Positions 56,258 to 64,000 of a DNA stretch of 64,000 bases are shown here, in pieces (positions within the stretch are counted from its first letter, which is position 1; each line of letters starts with the position of its first letter). The DNA is from Comamonadaceae bacterium (GTDB lineage Bacteria; Pseudomonadota; Gammaproteobacteria; Burkholderiales; Burkholderiaceae_C), in assembly GCA_947447975.1 (NCBI GenBank), contig CANFLU010000008.1, positions 29,026 to 93,025 on the forward strand, read 5' to 3'. The translations under genes were made by a program, and so were the position numbers. The notes beneath the pieces are model-generated. The model was not told the DNA's origin and did not search any database. It worked only from the letters and a program-made list of their open reading frames with translations.

Positions 56258-57310
56258 TCACGCGCGGCGGTTGTCGCTGGATGCGCGTACCAGCAGCGCT
56301 GGGGCCGGCAGCTGCTCGGTGGGGGTATTGCCCGCCAACAGCGCAAGCATTGCGGCAGCAGCCAGGCGGCCCAGGTCATAGGCCGGCTGTTGAATCGTAC
56401 TGAGCGGCGGGGTGGCATACATAGAAGTGGGCAAATCGTCAAAACCAATCAGGGCGACGTCTTTCGGAACGCGCAAGCCGCTTTGAAACAAGCCCAGCGC
56501 CGCGCCCGAGGCCATCTGGTCATTCGACGCAAAGATGGCACTAAAAGGCAGACCTTGTTGCACGAGGTAGTGGGCCGCCTCCAGGCCGCTGACCTCGTGG
56601 TACTGACCGGGCACCACCAGGCGCGGGTCAAACGCGATCTTCGCATCGGCCAGCGCATGGCGGTAGCCGCGCATGCGCTCTGCCGCGTCTGGGTGCTCAC
56701 CGGCGCCGGCGATAAACGCAATCTGCCGGTGGCCTTGGGCAATCAAATGCTCGGTAGCCATGCGTGCGCCGTTGAAATTGTCGAAATTGAGCGAGTAGAG
56801 CTGCGGGCCACGCAGGTCACGCCCGGTCACCACCATAGGCAATGCCTGGGCACAAGCCTCCAGCGCGGCATCGGATAAGCGCGGCATCAGCACCACAATG
56901 CCGTCCACACGCCGCGAGCGCAGCACATCCAGGCAGCGGGCCTCGGCTGCCGGGTCCCAATGTGCGCTCATAAAGAGGGGGCTGTAACCGGCAGGGTCTA
57001 AGGCGTCTTCAATACCGCGCAAGGCAGCGCCATAAAACGGGCTGTCGATGGCCTGGGTGACAACGCCGATGCTGAAAGTCTTGCCGCCGGCCAGTCCGCG
57101 GGCCAAGGGGTTGGGCACAAAACCCAATGCTTGCGTAGCATCCATCACCGCCTGGCGCTTGGCTTCACTGACCACGGCCGTGCCATTCAATATGCGCGAC
57201 ACCGTGCTGGGCGATACGCCTGCCCGCTTGGCCACCATTTCCAGGGTCACTGTCACCCGTTCGGGCGCAGTTGACGCAGCAGATGGAGGTGACGGTGTTT
57301 TATTTTTCAT
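56258..57310 (-). CDS. LacI-family transcriptional regulator of the glucan locus
   Basis: A protein of 350 residues. The helix-turn-helix and hinge (V-T-L-E-M-V-A-K-R-A-G-V-S-P-S-T-V-S-R-I-L-N-G, ~20-42, through N-P-L-A-R-G-L) bind operators with a central CG. The rest is the periplasmic-binding-protein-like effector domain (I-G-V-V-T-Q ... G-F-D-D-L-P-T). The four palindromes TGAAAGCGCTTTCA around the neighbouring glucanase, porin and importer genes are its obvious targets. The effector is probably a beta-glucan oligosaccharide. A degenerate operator 46 bases upstream suggests autoregulation. Confidence 0.92.
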   Translation of the reverse strand: MKNKTPSPPSAASTAPERVTVTLEMVAKRAGVSPSTVSRILNGTAVVSEAKRQAVMDATQALGFVPNPLARGLAGGKTFSIGVVTQAIDSPFYGAALRGIEDALDPAGYSPLFMSAHWDPAAEARCLDVLRSRRVDGIVVLMPRLSDAALEACAQALPMVVTGRDLRGPQLYSLNFDNFNGARMATEHLIAQGHRQIAFIAGAGEHPDAAERMRGYRHALADAKIAFDPRLVVPGQYHEVSGLEAAHYLVQQGLPFSAIFASNDQMASGAALGLFQSGLRVPKDVALIGFDDLPTSMYATPPLSTIQQPAYDLGRLAAAAMLALLAGNTPTEQLPAPALLVRASSDNRRA

Positions 57311-57355
57311 GCACTTGTTGAAATAGCGACCTTATGTAAAGGCTTATCGCATTCT

Positions 57356-57369
57356 TGAAACCGCTTTCT
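57356..57369. promoter_or_regulatory. degenerate LacI-family operator between lacI and gspC
   Basis: TGAAACCGCTTTCT differs from the perfect palindrome TGAAAGCGCTTTCA at two positions (one central). It lies in the 96-base divergent region, 46 bases upstream of lacI and 38-71 bases upstream of the two possible gspC starts. It may mediate autoregulation and/or link gspC to the glucan regulon. Confidence 0.55.
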
Positions 57370-57439
57370 ATCATACCGCCATGTGATAAACGACCCTGAT
57401 TGAAGCGTGCCGCGCATTGATTTCCCGGATAATCAGCGC

Positions 57440-57883
57440 ATGCAATGGAGCGTGTTTCAAATCTGGTGGATCCGAGCGGTCACTTTTCTAGTGGCCGTGT
57501 TGCTTAGTGGCAGCGCCGTCTGGTGGGGCGTGACCTTGAGCAATTCCGCGCCTTGGCAGCCTGCAGTGTCTGTCGCACCGTCTGTGCAATTGGATGTGGC
57601 TTTGCTGGCACAGGCCTTGGGCGCCGGAACCACGACCGCTAAGCCAGTGCCCGCCGCTGCCCCCTTGGCCATTCAACTGCTGGGCGTGGTAAGTGGTGCC
57701 GGCGGCAAAGGCCATGCGCTACTGGTAGTGGGGGACGCACCGCCCAAGACCTTTAAAGTAGGAAGCGCGCTAGGAGAGGGTCTGTATTTGCAATCCGTGG
57801 GTCCGCGCAGCGCGCAAGTGGGCGCGGACATGAAGGGGCCGGCACGACAGGTATTGGAACTACCGCCCTTGAGCAAGCCTTAG
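57440..57883 (+). CDS. gspC: short type II secretion protein GspC (detached)
   Basis: A protein of 147 residues: a short cytoplasmic start, one membrane helix (~10-33), an Ala/Pro linker and a compact beta domain (I-Q-L-L-G-V-V-S-G-A-G-G-K-G-H-A-L-L-V) that matches the homology region of GspC, which joins the inner platform to secretin GspD. There is no PDZ or coiled-coil C-terminus, so this is the short form. A GTG at 57407 would add 11 residues. The main gsp operon (29.4-39.8 kb) lacks a gspC, so this distant gene probably supplies it. It is divergent from lacI. Confidence 0.8.
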   Translation: MQWSVFQIWWIRAVTFLVAVLLSGSAVWWGVTLSNSAPWQPAVSVAPSVQLDVALLAQALGAGTTTAKPVPAAAPLAIQLLGVVSGAGGKGHALLVVGDAPPKTFKVGSALGEGLYLQSVGPRSAQVGADMKGPARQVLELPPLSKP

Positions 57884-58004
57884 GCCAGTGATCCGCTTAC
57901 TTTTATCCCATGAACAAGGGGCGCTTAAGGCGAGGCCATGGCGCTGGGCATTAATCAGTTAAGCTCACAATCGACAAATATTTGCTATTCAGAGGAGTGT
58001 TTTC

Positions 58005-59135
58005 ATGCACATAGGCGTCCCCGCCGAAACCGTTGCCGGCGAGACCCGGGTAGCGGCGACCCCGGAAACAGTCAAAAAAATCATTGCCCAAGGCCACACG
58101 GTCGCGGTGCAAGCCGGTGCCGGTGTGGCCGCCAGCGTGACCGATGCGGCCTTTGAGGCCGTGGGTGCGCAAATCACCGACGCAACCGGTGCTTTGGGTG
58201 CCGAACTGGTGCTCAAAGTGCGCGCACCGTCAGCGGCCGAGTTGCCACACATGAAGTCCGGCAGCGCACTGGTGGGCATGCTCAACCCCTTTGATGCAGA
58301 AGGCTTGCAGCGTATCGCCACCGCCGGGTTGACCAGCTTTGCACTTGAAGCCGCACCGCGCACCACGCGCGCGCAAAGCATGGATGTCTTGTCCTCGCAG
58401 GCCAATATCGCCGGTTACAAAGCCGTGATGATGGCGGCCGACAAATACCAGCGCTTTTTCCCCATGTTGATGACTGCGGCCGGAACCGTCAAGGCCGCGC
58501 GCGTCGTCATTCTGGGCGTGGGCGTAGCAGGTTTGCAGGCGATTGCCACTGCCAAGCGCTTGGGGGCAGTAATCGAAGCCTCGGATGTACGCCCCAGCGT
58601 GAAAGAACAAGTGGAGTCACTTGGTGCCAAGTTCATTGATGTGCCCTATGAAACCGCCGAAGAAAAAGAAGCCGCCGAAGGCGTGGGCGGTTATGCGCGG
58701 CCCATGCCGGCAAGTTGGCTGGAGCGCCAGAAAATCGAAGTGGCCAAGCGGGTAGCGCAGGCCGACGCGGTCATTTCGACCGCCCTGATTCCAGGCCGCG
58801 CCGCGCCGGTGCTCATCACTGAGGACATGGTCAAGAGCATGAAACCGGGCTCGGTCATCATCGACCTGGCAGCCGGTAAAGGCGCCAATGGCCTAGGGGG
58901 CAACTGCCCCTTGAGCGAAGCCGATCGCACGGTCATCAAGCATGGCGTCACCTTAGTGGGCGACACCAATTTGCCCGCACTGGTGGCCGCAGACGCCTCT
59001 GCGCTGTATGCGCGCAATGTGCTGGACTTTTTGAAACTGGTGTTACCCAAGGACAAGGGCTTCACGGTTGACATGGAAGACGACATCGTGGCGGCCTGCC
59101 TTATGACGCAGGGCGGCGAAGTCAAAAGGAAATAA
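58005..59135 (+). CDS. pntAA: NAD(P) transhydrogenase alpha subunit, NAD-binding part
   Basis: A protein of 376 residues corresponding to domain I of proton-translocating transhydrogenase, which binds NAD(H). Starts M-H-I-G-V-P-A-E-T, has the alanine dehydrogenase-like N-terminal half, the Rossmann motif [11 protein letters not shown] (~165-175) and the mobile loop region near [18 protein letters not shown] precedes the ATG. It is the first of three tightly packed genes. Confidence 0.95.
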   Translation: MHIGVPAETVAGETRVAATPETVKKIIAQGHTVAVQAGAGVAASVTDAAFEAVGAQITDATGALGAELVLKVRAPSAAELPHMKSGSALVGMLNPFDAEGLQRIATAGLTSFALEAAPRTTRAQSMDVLSSQANIAGYKAVMMAADKYQRFFPMLMTAAGTVKAARVVILGVGVAGLQAIATAKRLGAVIEASDVRPSVKEQVESLGAKFIDVPYETAEEKEAAEGVGGYARPMPASWLERQKIEVAKRVAQADAVISTALIPGRAAPVLITEDMVKSMKPGSVIIDLAAGKGANGLGGNCPLSEADRTVIKHGVTLVGDTNLPALVAADASALYARNVLDFLKLVLPKDKGFTVDMEDDIVAACLMTQGGEVKRK

Positions 59136-59137
59136 GC

Positions 59138-59440
59138 ATGGACCACACCACTACCAACCTCATTATTTTCGTACTGGCGATTTATGTGGGCTACCACGTC
59201 GTCTGGAACGTCACCCCCGCATTGCATACACCGCTGATGGCAGTGACCAATGCGGTCTCGGCCATCATCATCGTCGGCGCCATGCTGGCAGCGGCGCTCA
59301 CAGTCACGCCATTAGGTAAAACCATGGGCGTGCTAGCCGTGGCTTTGGCCGCAGTCAATGTGTTCGGCGGCTTTTTGGTCACTCGGCGCATGCTCGAGAT
59401 GTTCAAGAAAAAAGCCCCCAAGGCAGGAGCTGGCAAATGA
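59138..59440 (+). CDS. pntAB: NAD(P) transhydrogenase alpha subunit, membrane part
   Basis: A protein of 100 residues with three membrane helices, corresponding to the C-terminal membrane segment of E. coli PntA, encoded separately as in many alpha- and betaproteobacteria. [18 protein letters not shown] is a clear family segment. Starts two bases after pntAA and overlaps pntB by four bases. Confidence 0.94.
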   Translation: MDHTTTNLIIFVLAIYVGYHVVWNVTPALHTPLMAVTNAVSAIIIVGAMLAAALTVTPLGKTMGVLAVALAAVNVFGGFLVTRRMLEMFKKKAPKAGAGK

Positions 59441-60867
59441 GCATGAACCTCGTTGTACTGCTGTACCTGGTCGCCAGCATTTGCTTTATCCAAGCCTTGA
59501 AAGGCTTGTCACACCCGACCACGTCGATTCGCGGCAATCTCTTTGGCATGAGCGGCATGGCTATTGCCGTGCTGACCACGGCAGCGCTGATTGTTAATCT
59601 GGCCGGCCATGCGGACGGACTGGGCTGGGTGCTGCTCGGTCTGGTAATCGGCGGTGGCGCCGGTGCCATCATGGCGCAGCGGGTCGAGATGACCAAGATG
59701 CCCGAATTGGTCGCCTTTATGCACAGCATGATCGGCTTGGCGGCGGTGTTTATTGCTGTCGCGGCCGTGGTCGAACCTGCTGCGTTTGGCATCGTGGCAC
59801 AAGGCATGGGCACGCTAGACATTCCCAACGGTAACCGCCTCGAGTTGTTCTTAGGTGCAGCCATCGGCGCCATCACCTTCAGCGGCTCGGTCATTGCGTT
59901 TGGCAAGTTGTCAGGCAAATACAAGTTCCGCTTGTTTCAAGGCGCGCCGGTGGTGTTTGCAGGTCAGCATATGTTGAACCTAGCCATCGGCTTGGCGACC
60001 GCCGGTTTGGGCGTGTACTTCATGGTCACTGGCGACTGGAATGCGTTTTTGCTGATGCTGGCACTGTCATTCGTGCTGGGCGTGCTCATCATCATCCCGA
60101 TTGGCGGCGCCGACATGCCGGTGGTGGTGTCCATGCTCAACAGCTACTCGGGTTGGGCAGCGGCGGGCATCGGTTTTAGCTTGAACAACAGTATGCTGAT
60201 CATTGCGGGCAGCTTGGTGGGCTCCTCGGGCGCCATCTTGTCTTACATCATGTGCAAAGCCATGAACCGCTCCTTCTTTAACGTGATCCTGGGTGGATTT
60301 GGTGGCGAGGCAGGTGCAGCCGCTACCGGCAGCACCGAACAACGCCCTGTGAAAAGCGGTAGCGCGGATGACGCCGCCTTTATTTTGGGCAACGCCGAAA
60401 CCGTGGTCATCGTGCCCGGGTATGGCTTGGCAGTCGCACGCGCACAGCATGCGGTGAAAGAGCTCGCTGAAAAGCTGATCCACAAAGGCATCACGGTGAA
60501 ATATGCCATCCACCCGGTGGCAGGTCGTATGCCGGGCCACATGAATGTCTTGCTGGCCGAGGCCGAAGTGCCCTACGACCAGGTGTTCGAAATGGAAGAC
60601 ATCAATGGGGAATTCGGCCAGGTCGATGTGGCCATCGTCTTGGGCGCCAACGACGTCGTCAACCCAGCGGCGATGATCAAGGGCAGCGCCATCTACGGCA
60701 TGCCGATTCTGGAAGCCTACAAAGCCAAAACCATCATCGTCAACAAACGCTCCATGGCTGCGGGCTACGCCGGCCTAGACAATGAGTTGTTCTACATGGA
60801 CAAAACCATGATGGTGTTTGGCGATGCCAAGAAGGTGGTGGAAGATATGGTCAAGGCGGTGGAGTAA
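59437..60867 (+). CDS. pntB: NAD(P) transhydrogenase beta subunit
   Basis: A protein of 476 residues. About eight or nine membrane helices (1-~270) contain the proton path. The soluble NADP(H)-binding domain III (~300-476) contains [15 protein letters not shown] (~328-342), [18 protein letters not shown] and G-A-N-D-V-V-N-P-A. The complex uses the proton gradient to make NADPH. Confidence 0.95.
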   Translation: MSMNLVVLLYLVASICFIQALKGLSHPTTSIRGNLFGMSGMAIAVLTTAALIVNLAGHADGLGWVLLGLVIGGGAGAIMAQRVEMTKMPELVAFMHSMIGLAAVFIAVAAVVEPAAFGIVAQGMGTLDIPNGNRLELFLGAAIGAITFSGSVIAFGKLSGKYKFRLFQGAPVVFAGQHMLNLAIGLATAGLGVYFMVTGDWNAFLLMLALSFVLGVLIIIPIGGADMPVVVSMLNSYSGWAAAGIGFSLNNSMLIIAGSLVGSSGAILSYIMCKAMNRSFFNVILGGFGGEAGAAATGSTEQRPVKSGSADDAAFILGNAETVVIVPGYGLAVARAQHAVKELAEKLIHKGITVKYAIHPVAGRMPGHMNVLLAEAEVPYDQVFEMEDINGEFGQVDVAIVLGANDVVNPAAMIKGSAIYGMPILEAYKAKTIIVNKRSMAAGYAGLDNELFYMDKTMMVFGDAKKVVEDMVKAVE

Positions 60868-61107
60868 GCCATCTGGCTACGAGGCCCCAGCTGCTGGGTT
60901 TACCCATTGGTGGCGTAAAACAAAGTGCGACTGCTTGCGCCGTCTGCGCGATGGGATTTTTGTCCTGTCGCGCCATAAAGCTTAGGCAACTTCTGCCGAT
61001 GTCTTCCAATGTACGCCCATGATTGCAGCTATGCCCGGACGGGCGCCCGCAGAATCGGCTCACCCACCACCATTGCGCGCACACATAGCGCAACCAACTG
61101 GCACTAG

Positions 61108-62508
61108 ATGAAAAAATTTGCTTGGACTTGGCTGGTCAACATCTCTCTTTGCCTCCTCAGTGCGTGTGGAGGCGGGGGGGGTGATGGGGCCAGCACTACG
61201 CCCAGCCCAGTTACGCCGCCCGTGACTTCCGTGCCGCCCAGCCCAGTTTCGCCTACCGCATTACTTGGGGTATTTTTGGATTCGCCGGTATCCAACATGA
61301 GTTACAAAACCAGCACGCAGACAGGTACAACCGACCTACAAGGTCAGTTCAAATATGTCGCCAATGAACTGGTAACTTTTTCAGTGGGCAAGGTGGTGCT
61401 TCCTTCTGCCACTGCGTCTGCGATTATCACGCCTATGGAGCTGGCCAAAACCTCCGACATGAGTAATAACGTGGTACTCAATATGCTGGTCTTTTTGCAA
61501 AGCTTAGACAAGGACGGTGATCCCAGCAATGGCATCCAAATTCAAGACGCGGCGATTAGCGCAGCAACAAGCGCCATCGACTTCAATGTATCGCCTGCGT
61601 CTTTTCGCGCCAACACCGTTTTCACCACGCTAATAGCAAATTCGGGTTCGGTTACCAAAACGCCGGTTACCTTGGCATCGGCGCTAGAGCATTTCAACAC
61701 TACTTTGGCTGCAAGCAAAATTGTCGTGGCGGACCCACGCCCTAGCGCGAAAATTGCTACAGTTGCTGAGACCAAAGTGGGTAATTCCATTGTGCTGGAC
61801 GGTTCAGCGAGCACCGACCCAAAATCGGCCACCCTAAGCTACAGCTGGACACTCACTGCGCCGACGGGCAGCCATGCAAAATTGTCCAAAGCCAATGAGG
61901 CCAAGCCGAGCTTCTCCATCGACGTTTCGGGTGACTATGTCGTGAGCCTGGTCGTAGACAACGGCGCGCTGACTAATTCCAGCAAGCTCACCGTGAAGGG
62001 CATCGATAATGTTTTTGGAAGTTCCAATTTATACCTTTACGGTAAAGGCACCAGCAACAATCTCCAGACGGTGTACATCGGCTGCCTTACCTGCGATGCG
62101 AGTCAACCCGATTCCATATGCAGCGCAGACCCCGCAAGTGCCTACGGCATTACATCGAGCGCCAGTAGCATTTGGGATGTCAACTCGGTGTACGGCAATC
62201 CCGACGGCCCCCACAGCCCCTGGGACTTTCCCGGCTATTACCCGGTAACGCCATTAGTTTTTAATGACAAAGACGCCATCGCTCTGTTTTCGGTTGATAA
62301 AGCTGTACGCGATGTATTTGACAAAATATTTGACGTAACAACAGGTGGAGCTACAACGGCCGACCCTCGAGCAACCGCTTATGTAGAAACCCTTTTTGCC
62401 GCACCGAACGCGGGCCGAGCCGATGTGTTGACCGCACTATGCGGTGCCGCCGCAGGGCCTATGGCCGTCATGAATGCCATGCAGGCGGTGAAGAAAAAAC
62501 AGCGCTGA
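61108..62508 (+). CDS. lipoprotein with PKD-like domain, function unknown
   Basis: A protein of 466 residues with a lipoprotein signal (L-L-S-A-C-G-G-G, Cys ~20) and a Pro/Ser/Thr-rich linker (~28-50). The next domain begins G-V-F-L-D-S-P-V-S-N-M-S-Y and T-T-D-L-Q-G-Q-F-K-Y, a pattern recurrent in uncharacterised Burkholderiales lipoproteins. A PKD-like Ig domain follows (~215-290: V-L-D-G-S-A-S-T-D-P-K ... L-S-Y-S-W-T-L). The C-terminal ~175 residues carry a C-L-T-C-D and two further cysteines and are unassigned. A surface-binding role is possible. No operator of the glucan regulon lies upstream; the 240-base gap before it shows nothing obvious. Confidence 0.75.
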   Translation: MKKFAWTWLVNISLCLLSACGGGGGDGASTTPSPVTPPVTSVPPSPVSPTALLGVFLDSPVSNMSYKTSTQTGTTDLQGQFKYVANELVTFSVGKVVLPSATASAIITPMELAKTSDMSNNVVLNMLVFLQSLDKDGDPSNGIQIQDAAISAATSAIDFNVSPASFRANTVFTTLIANSGSVTKTPVTLASALEHFNTTLAASKIVVADPRPSAKIATVAETKVGNSIVLDGSASTDPKSATLSYSWTLTAPTGSHAKLSKANEAKPSFSIDVSGDYVVSLVVDNGALTNSSKLTVKGIDNVFGSSNLYLYGKGTSNNLQTVYIGCLTCDASQPDSICSADPASAYGITSSASSIWDVNSVYGNPDGPHSPWDFPGYYPVTPLVFNDKDAIALFSVDKAVRDVFDKIFDVTTGGATTADPRATAYVETLFAAPNAGRADVLTALCGAAAGPMAVMNAMQAVKKKQR

Positions 62509-62528
62509 GTCGGAAGCAAACGCCATCA

Positions 62529-63518
62529 CTACTTCAACCACCCTCGCTTGCGGAAATACCACATAGGCACTAAGGCGCTGCCTACCATCAAGGCCACGGT
62601 GTAAGGGTAGCTCCAGCCACCCAAAAATTCCAACTCCGGGAATTTCAGGTTCATGCCATAGACGCTGGCAATCAAGGTCGGGGGTAACAAGGCCACGCTG
62701 GCCACCGAAAAGATCTTGATGATCTTGTTTTGGTTGATATTGATGAAACCCACCGTCGCGTCCATCAAGAAGTTGATTTTGTCAAACAAAAACGCGGTGT
62801 GGCTGTCTAGCGAATCGATGTCGCGCAGGATTTGGCGCGCATCTTCAAACTGCTCTGCATTGAGCATTTTGGATCGCATCATGAAGCTAACGGCGCGGCG
62901 CGTATCCATCACATTGCGGCGGATGCGTCCGCTCATGTCCTCGTGGCGGGCAATCGCGGCCAGGGCCTCGCCAGCGATTTCATCGGTCACATTGCCCGCT
63001 AGCACTTTGCGGCTGACGTTTTCCAAATCGTCGTAAATGCCTTCGAGCGTATCGGCCGAATATTCGGCGTCGGCATCGAATAATTTAAGCAACACTTCTT
63101 TGGCATCCTCGATCAAGCCCGGGGCGCGGCGCGCACGCATGCGCAGCAAGCGGAACACCGGCACGTCTTCGTCGTGGATGGAGAACAAGACGCCCTTGCT
63201 TTTTAGGCTGTCATTGACCAGGTTGAGAATAAAAGCGGCACGCACGGTGCGCGGTTCATCTTCGTCGGCAATCAAAAAGTCACTGCGGATGTGCAGTTCG
63301 CCGTTGTCTTCGGTATAGAAGCGGGCGGACTCCTCAATGTCCTCGTCCATCGCGTCTTCGGGGATGGACAAGCCGTAGTACTGCTTGATCCAGCGTTTTT
63401 CTTCGACAGTGGGGGATTCCAAATCCACCCAAATGGGCTGGAATTTGGAGAGTTCTTCCAGGGATTCGATTTCTTCCTGGAACAGGCGGCCGTTGGCCAG
63501 GGTAAAAATATTGAGCAT
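62529..63518 (-). CDS. corA: CorA magnesium transporter
   Basis: A protein of 329 residues with a large cytoplasmic funnel domain, a long stalk helix and two C-terminal membrane helices. The selectivity motif Y-G-M-N (in S-V-Y-G-M-N-L-K-F-P-E) ends the first helix. It forms a pentameric Mg2+/Co2+ channel. Convergent with the lipoprotein gene. Confidence 0.94.
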   Translation of the reverse strand: MLNIFTLANGRLFQEEIESLEELSKFQPIWVDLESPTVEEKRWIKQYYGLSIPEDAMDEDIEESARFYTEDNGELHIRSDFLIADEDEPRTVRAAFILNLVNDSLKSKGVLFSIHDEDVPVFRLLRMRARRAPGLIEDAKEVLLKLFDADAEYSADTLEGIYDDLENVSRKVLAGNVTDEIAGEALAAIARHEDMSGRIRRNVMDTRRAVSFMMRSKMLNAEQFEDARQILRDIDSLDSHTAFLFDKINFLMDATVGFININQNKIIKIFSVASVALLPPTLIASVYGMNLKFPELEFLGGWSYPYTVALMVGSALVPMWYFRKRGWLK

Positions 63519-63903
63519 GGCAAATGGTTGAAGGTCGGGGCCTACGGTTCGACGGGGCGGCAGGGATACGGCAGCTTTCGAACGACAGGGCCGAGCGGCC
63601 TACACCATCCGAAAGCTACCAACTAGGGTAGTGTTCCAAGAATGCTCTCCAGAGTGGGAATCCCAGGATTATCGCACTGCAGCACGCCCGCCGACGAGGG
63701 CTTTACAGACGGCCTGGGTACCGCAGCGCCCCCGCGGCCGGGCCCCAAGCCCTCGCCACGTCAGGCCATCGAAAAAGCTTTGCTTTTTTGCGCAAACAGG
63801 CGCATAGTGGGGTCGGGATTTCCGCGAAATAGGTAATTTTTGCGGAATTTAGACTGGCGACCGCCAGGTCGCCGGATGTGTAGCAAGCAACTGGAGGCTA
63901 TTT
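63519..63903. other. 385-base gap between corA and hpf
   Basis: No convincing gene: a 64-codon plus-strand frame (63642-63836) lacks a ribosome site and recognisable sequence. Weak structures are present: AAAAAGC/GCTTTTT around 63771-63787, and TCCGC/GCGGA (63821-63825 and 63842-63846). A CTGGAGG ribosome site for hpf lies just before 63904. The promoters of corA (minus) and hpf (plus) must lie here. Confidence 0.5.
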
Positions 63904-64000
63904 ATGAATTTGACAATCAGCGGCCATCATCTGGAAGTAACGCCGGCCCTGCGTAGTTACGTGACCGAAAAATTGGACCGCATCATGCGCCACTTTGACC
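63904..64000 (+). CDS. hpf: ribosome hibernation promoting factor (5' part)
   Basis: The first 32 codons of a gene that runs off the window. The start [17 protein letters not shown] with following Y-V[11 protein letters not shown] is characteristic of HPF/RaiA (sigma-54 modulation) proteins that dimerise idle ribosomes. CTGGAGG precedes the ATG by seven bases. In many proteobacteria hpf follows rpoN; here rpoN is absent and corA lies upstream on the other strand. Confidence 0.92.
   Translation, partial: MNLTISGHHLEVTPALRSYVTEKLDRIMRHFD

Noticed and set aside
60886-60898. CCCAG-CTG-CTGGG hairpin after pntB as terminator
   Set aside because: Stem is only five bases with a three-base loop and is followed by just three T; too weak to call.
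63642-63836. 64-codon plus-strand frame before hpf
   Set aside because: Pro-rich, unlike any family I know, no ribosome site; treated as intergenic.
1-64000. CRISPR arrays, insertion sequences, rRNA or tRNA genes
   Set aside because: Looked for regular spaced repeats, transposase motifs and RNA gene signatures; none was recognisable by eye. A tRNA scan would be decisive.

Overview
The window looks like a chromosome segment of a Gram-negative betaproteobacterium, most likely Burkholderiales/Comamonadaceae (Rhodoferax/Polaromonas-like). The basis is moderately high GC, a type II secretion operon in the order G-H-I-J-K-L-M-N-D-E-F, a split pntAA/pntAB/pntB, and housekeeping genes (thiL, pgpA, apaG, rpe, corA, hpf) that resemble that group. 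This placement is an inference from gene content; no rRNA or tRNA gene is visible.

Layout. 1-4.1 kb: a DUF1365 fragment, an FAD oxidoreductase, a di-iron ferritin-like protein coupled to a heptose-1-phosphate adenylyltransferase, and an AT-richer secreted dienelactone hydrolase. 4.2-21.7 kb: a poly-gamma-glutamate (PGA) island. The minus strand carries a two-component system, a small exported protein and a TonB-dependent receptor. The divergent plus strand carries a gamma-glutamyltransferase, a paralogue of the small exported protein, a TRAP-type large permease, a 47-residue membrane protein, an M14/AstE-like metallohydrolase, a second (lipoprotein) gamma-glutamyltransferase, a second (lipoprotein) metallohydrolase, an unknown protein, and pgsB-pgsC-pgsW. 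Synthesis, cleavage, uptake and sensing of a gamma-glutamyl polymer thus appear in one cluster. 21.8-29.3 kb: a D-amino-acid dehydrogenase-like gene, a LysE exporter with an FMN-type glutamate synthase homologue, and housekeeping genes. 29.4-39.8 kb: type II secretion genes gspG to gspF, with a short gspC about 18 kb away at 57.4 kb. 40-57.3 kb: a beta-1,3-glucan (laminarin-type) utilisation locus with GH81, GH16, GH17, GH30 and GH1 enzymes, a porin, a complete sugar ABC importer, a regulon lipoprotein and a LacI-family regulator. 58-64 kb: proton-translocating transhydrogenase, a lipoprotein, CorA and the start of hpf.

How the parts work together (inference). Surface GH16/GH17 lipoproteins and the exported GH81 enzyme, the latter probably using the neighbouring type II system, would cut beta-1,3-glucan. 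Oligosaccharides would pass the porin, be taken up by the ABC importer and be finished in the cytoplasm by GH1 and GH30. Four perfect copies of TGAAAGCGCTTTCA, each with a nearby copy of a second motif close to GGGAAAACCCTAG, precede the four transcription units of this locus, so it can be read as one regulon. A degenerate fifth operator lies between lacI and gspC.

The most interesting part is the PGA island. It has PgsB/PgsC/PgsW but no recognisable PgsA/CapA. It has two gamma-glutamyltransferases with different donor-pocket residues, two metallohydrolases, two paralogous small exported proteins of unknown function, an orphan TRAP permease and its own TonB receptor and sensor.
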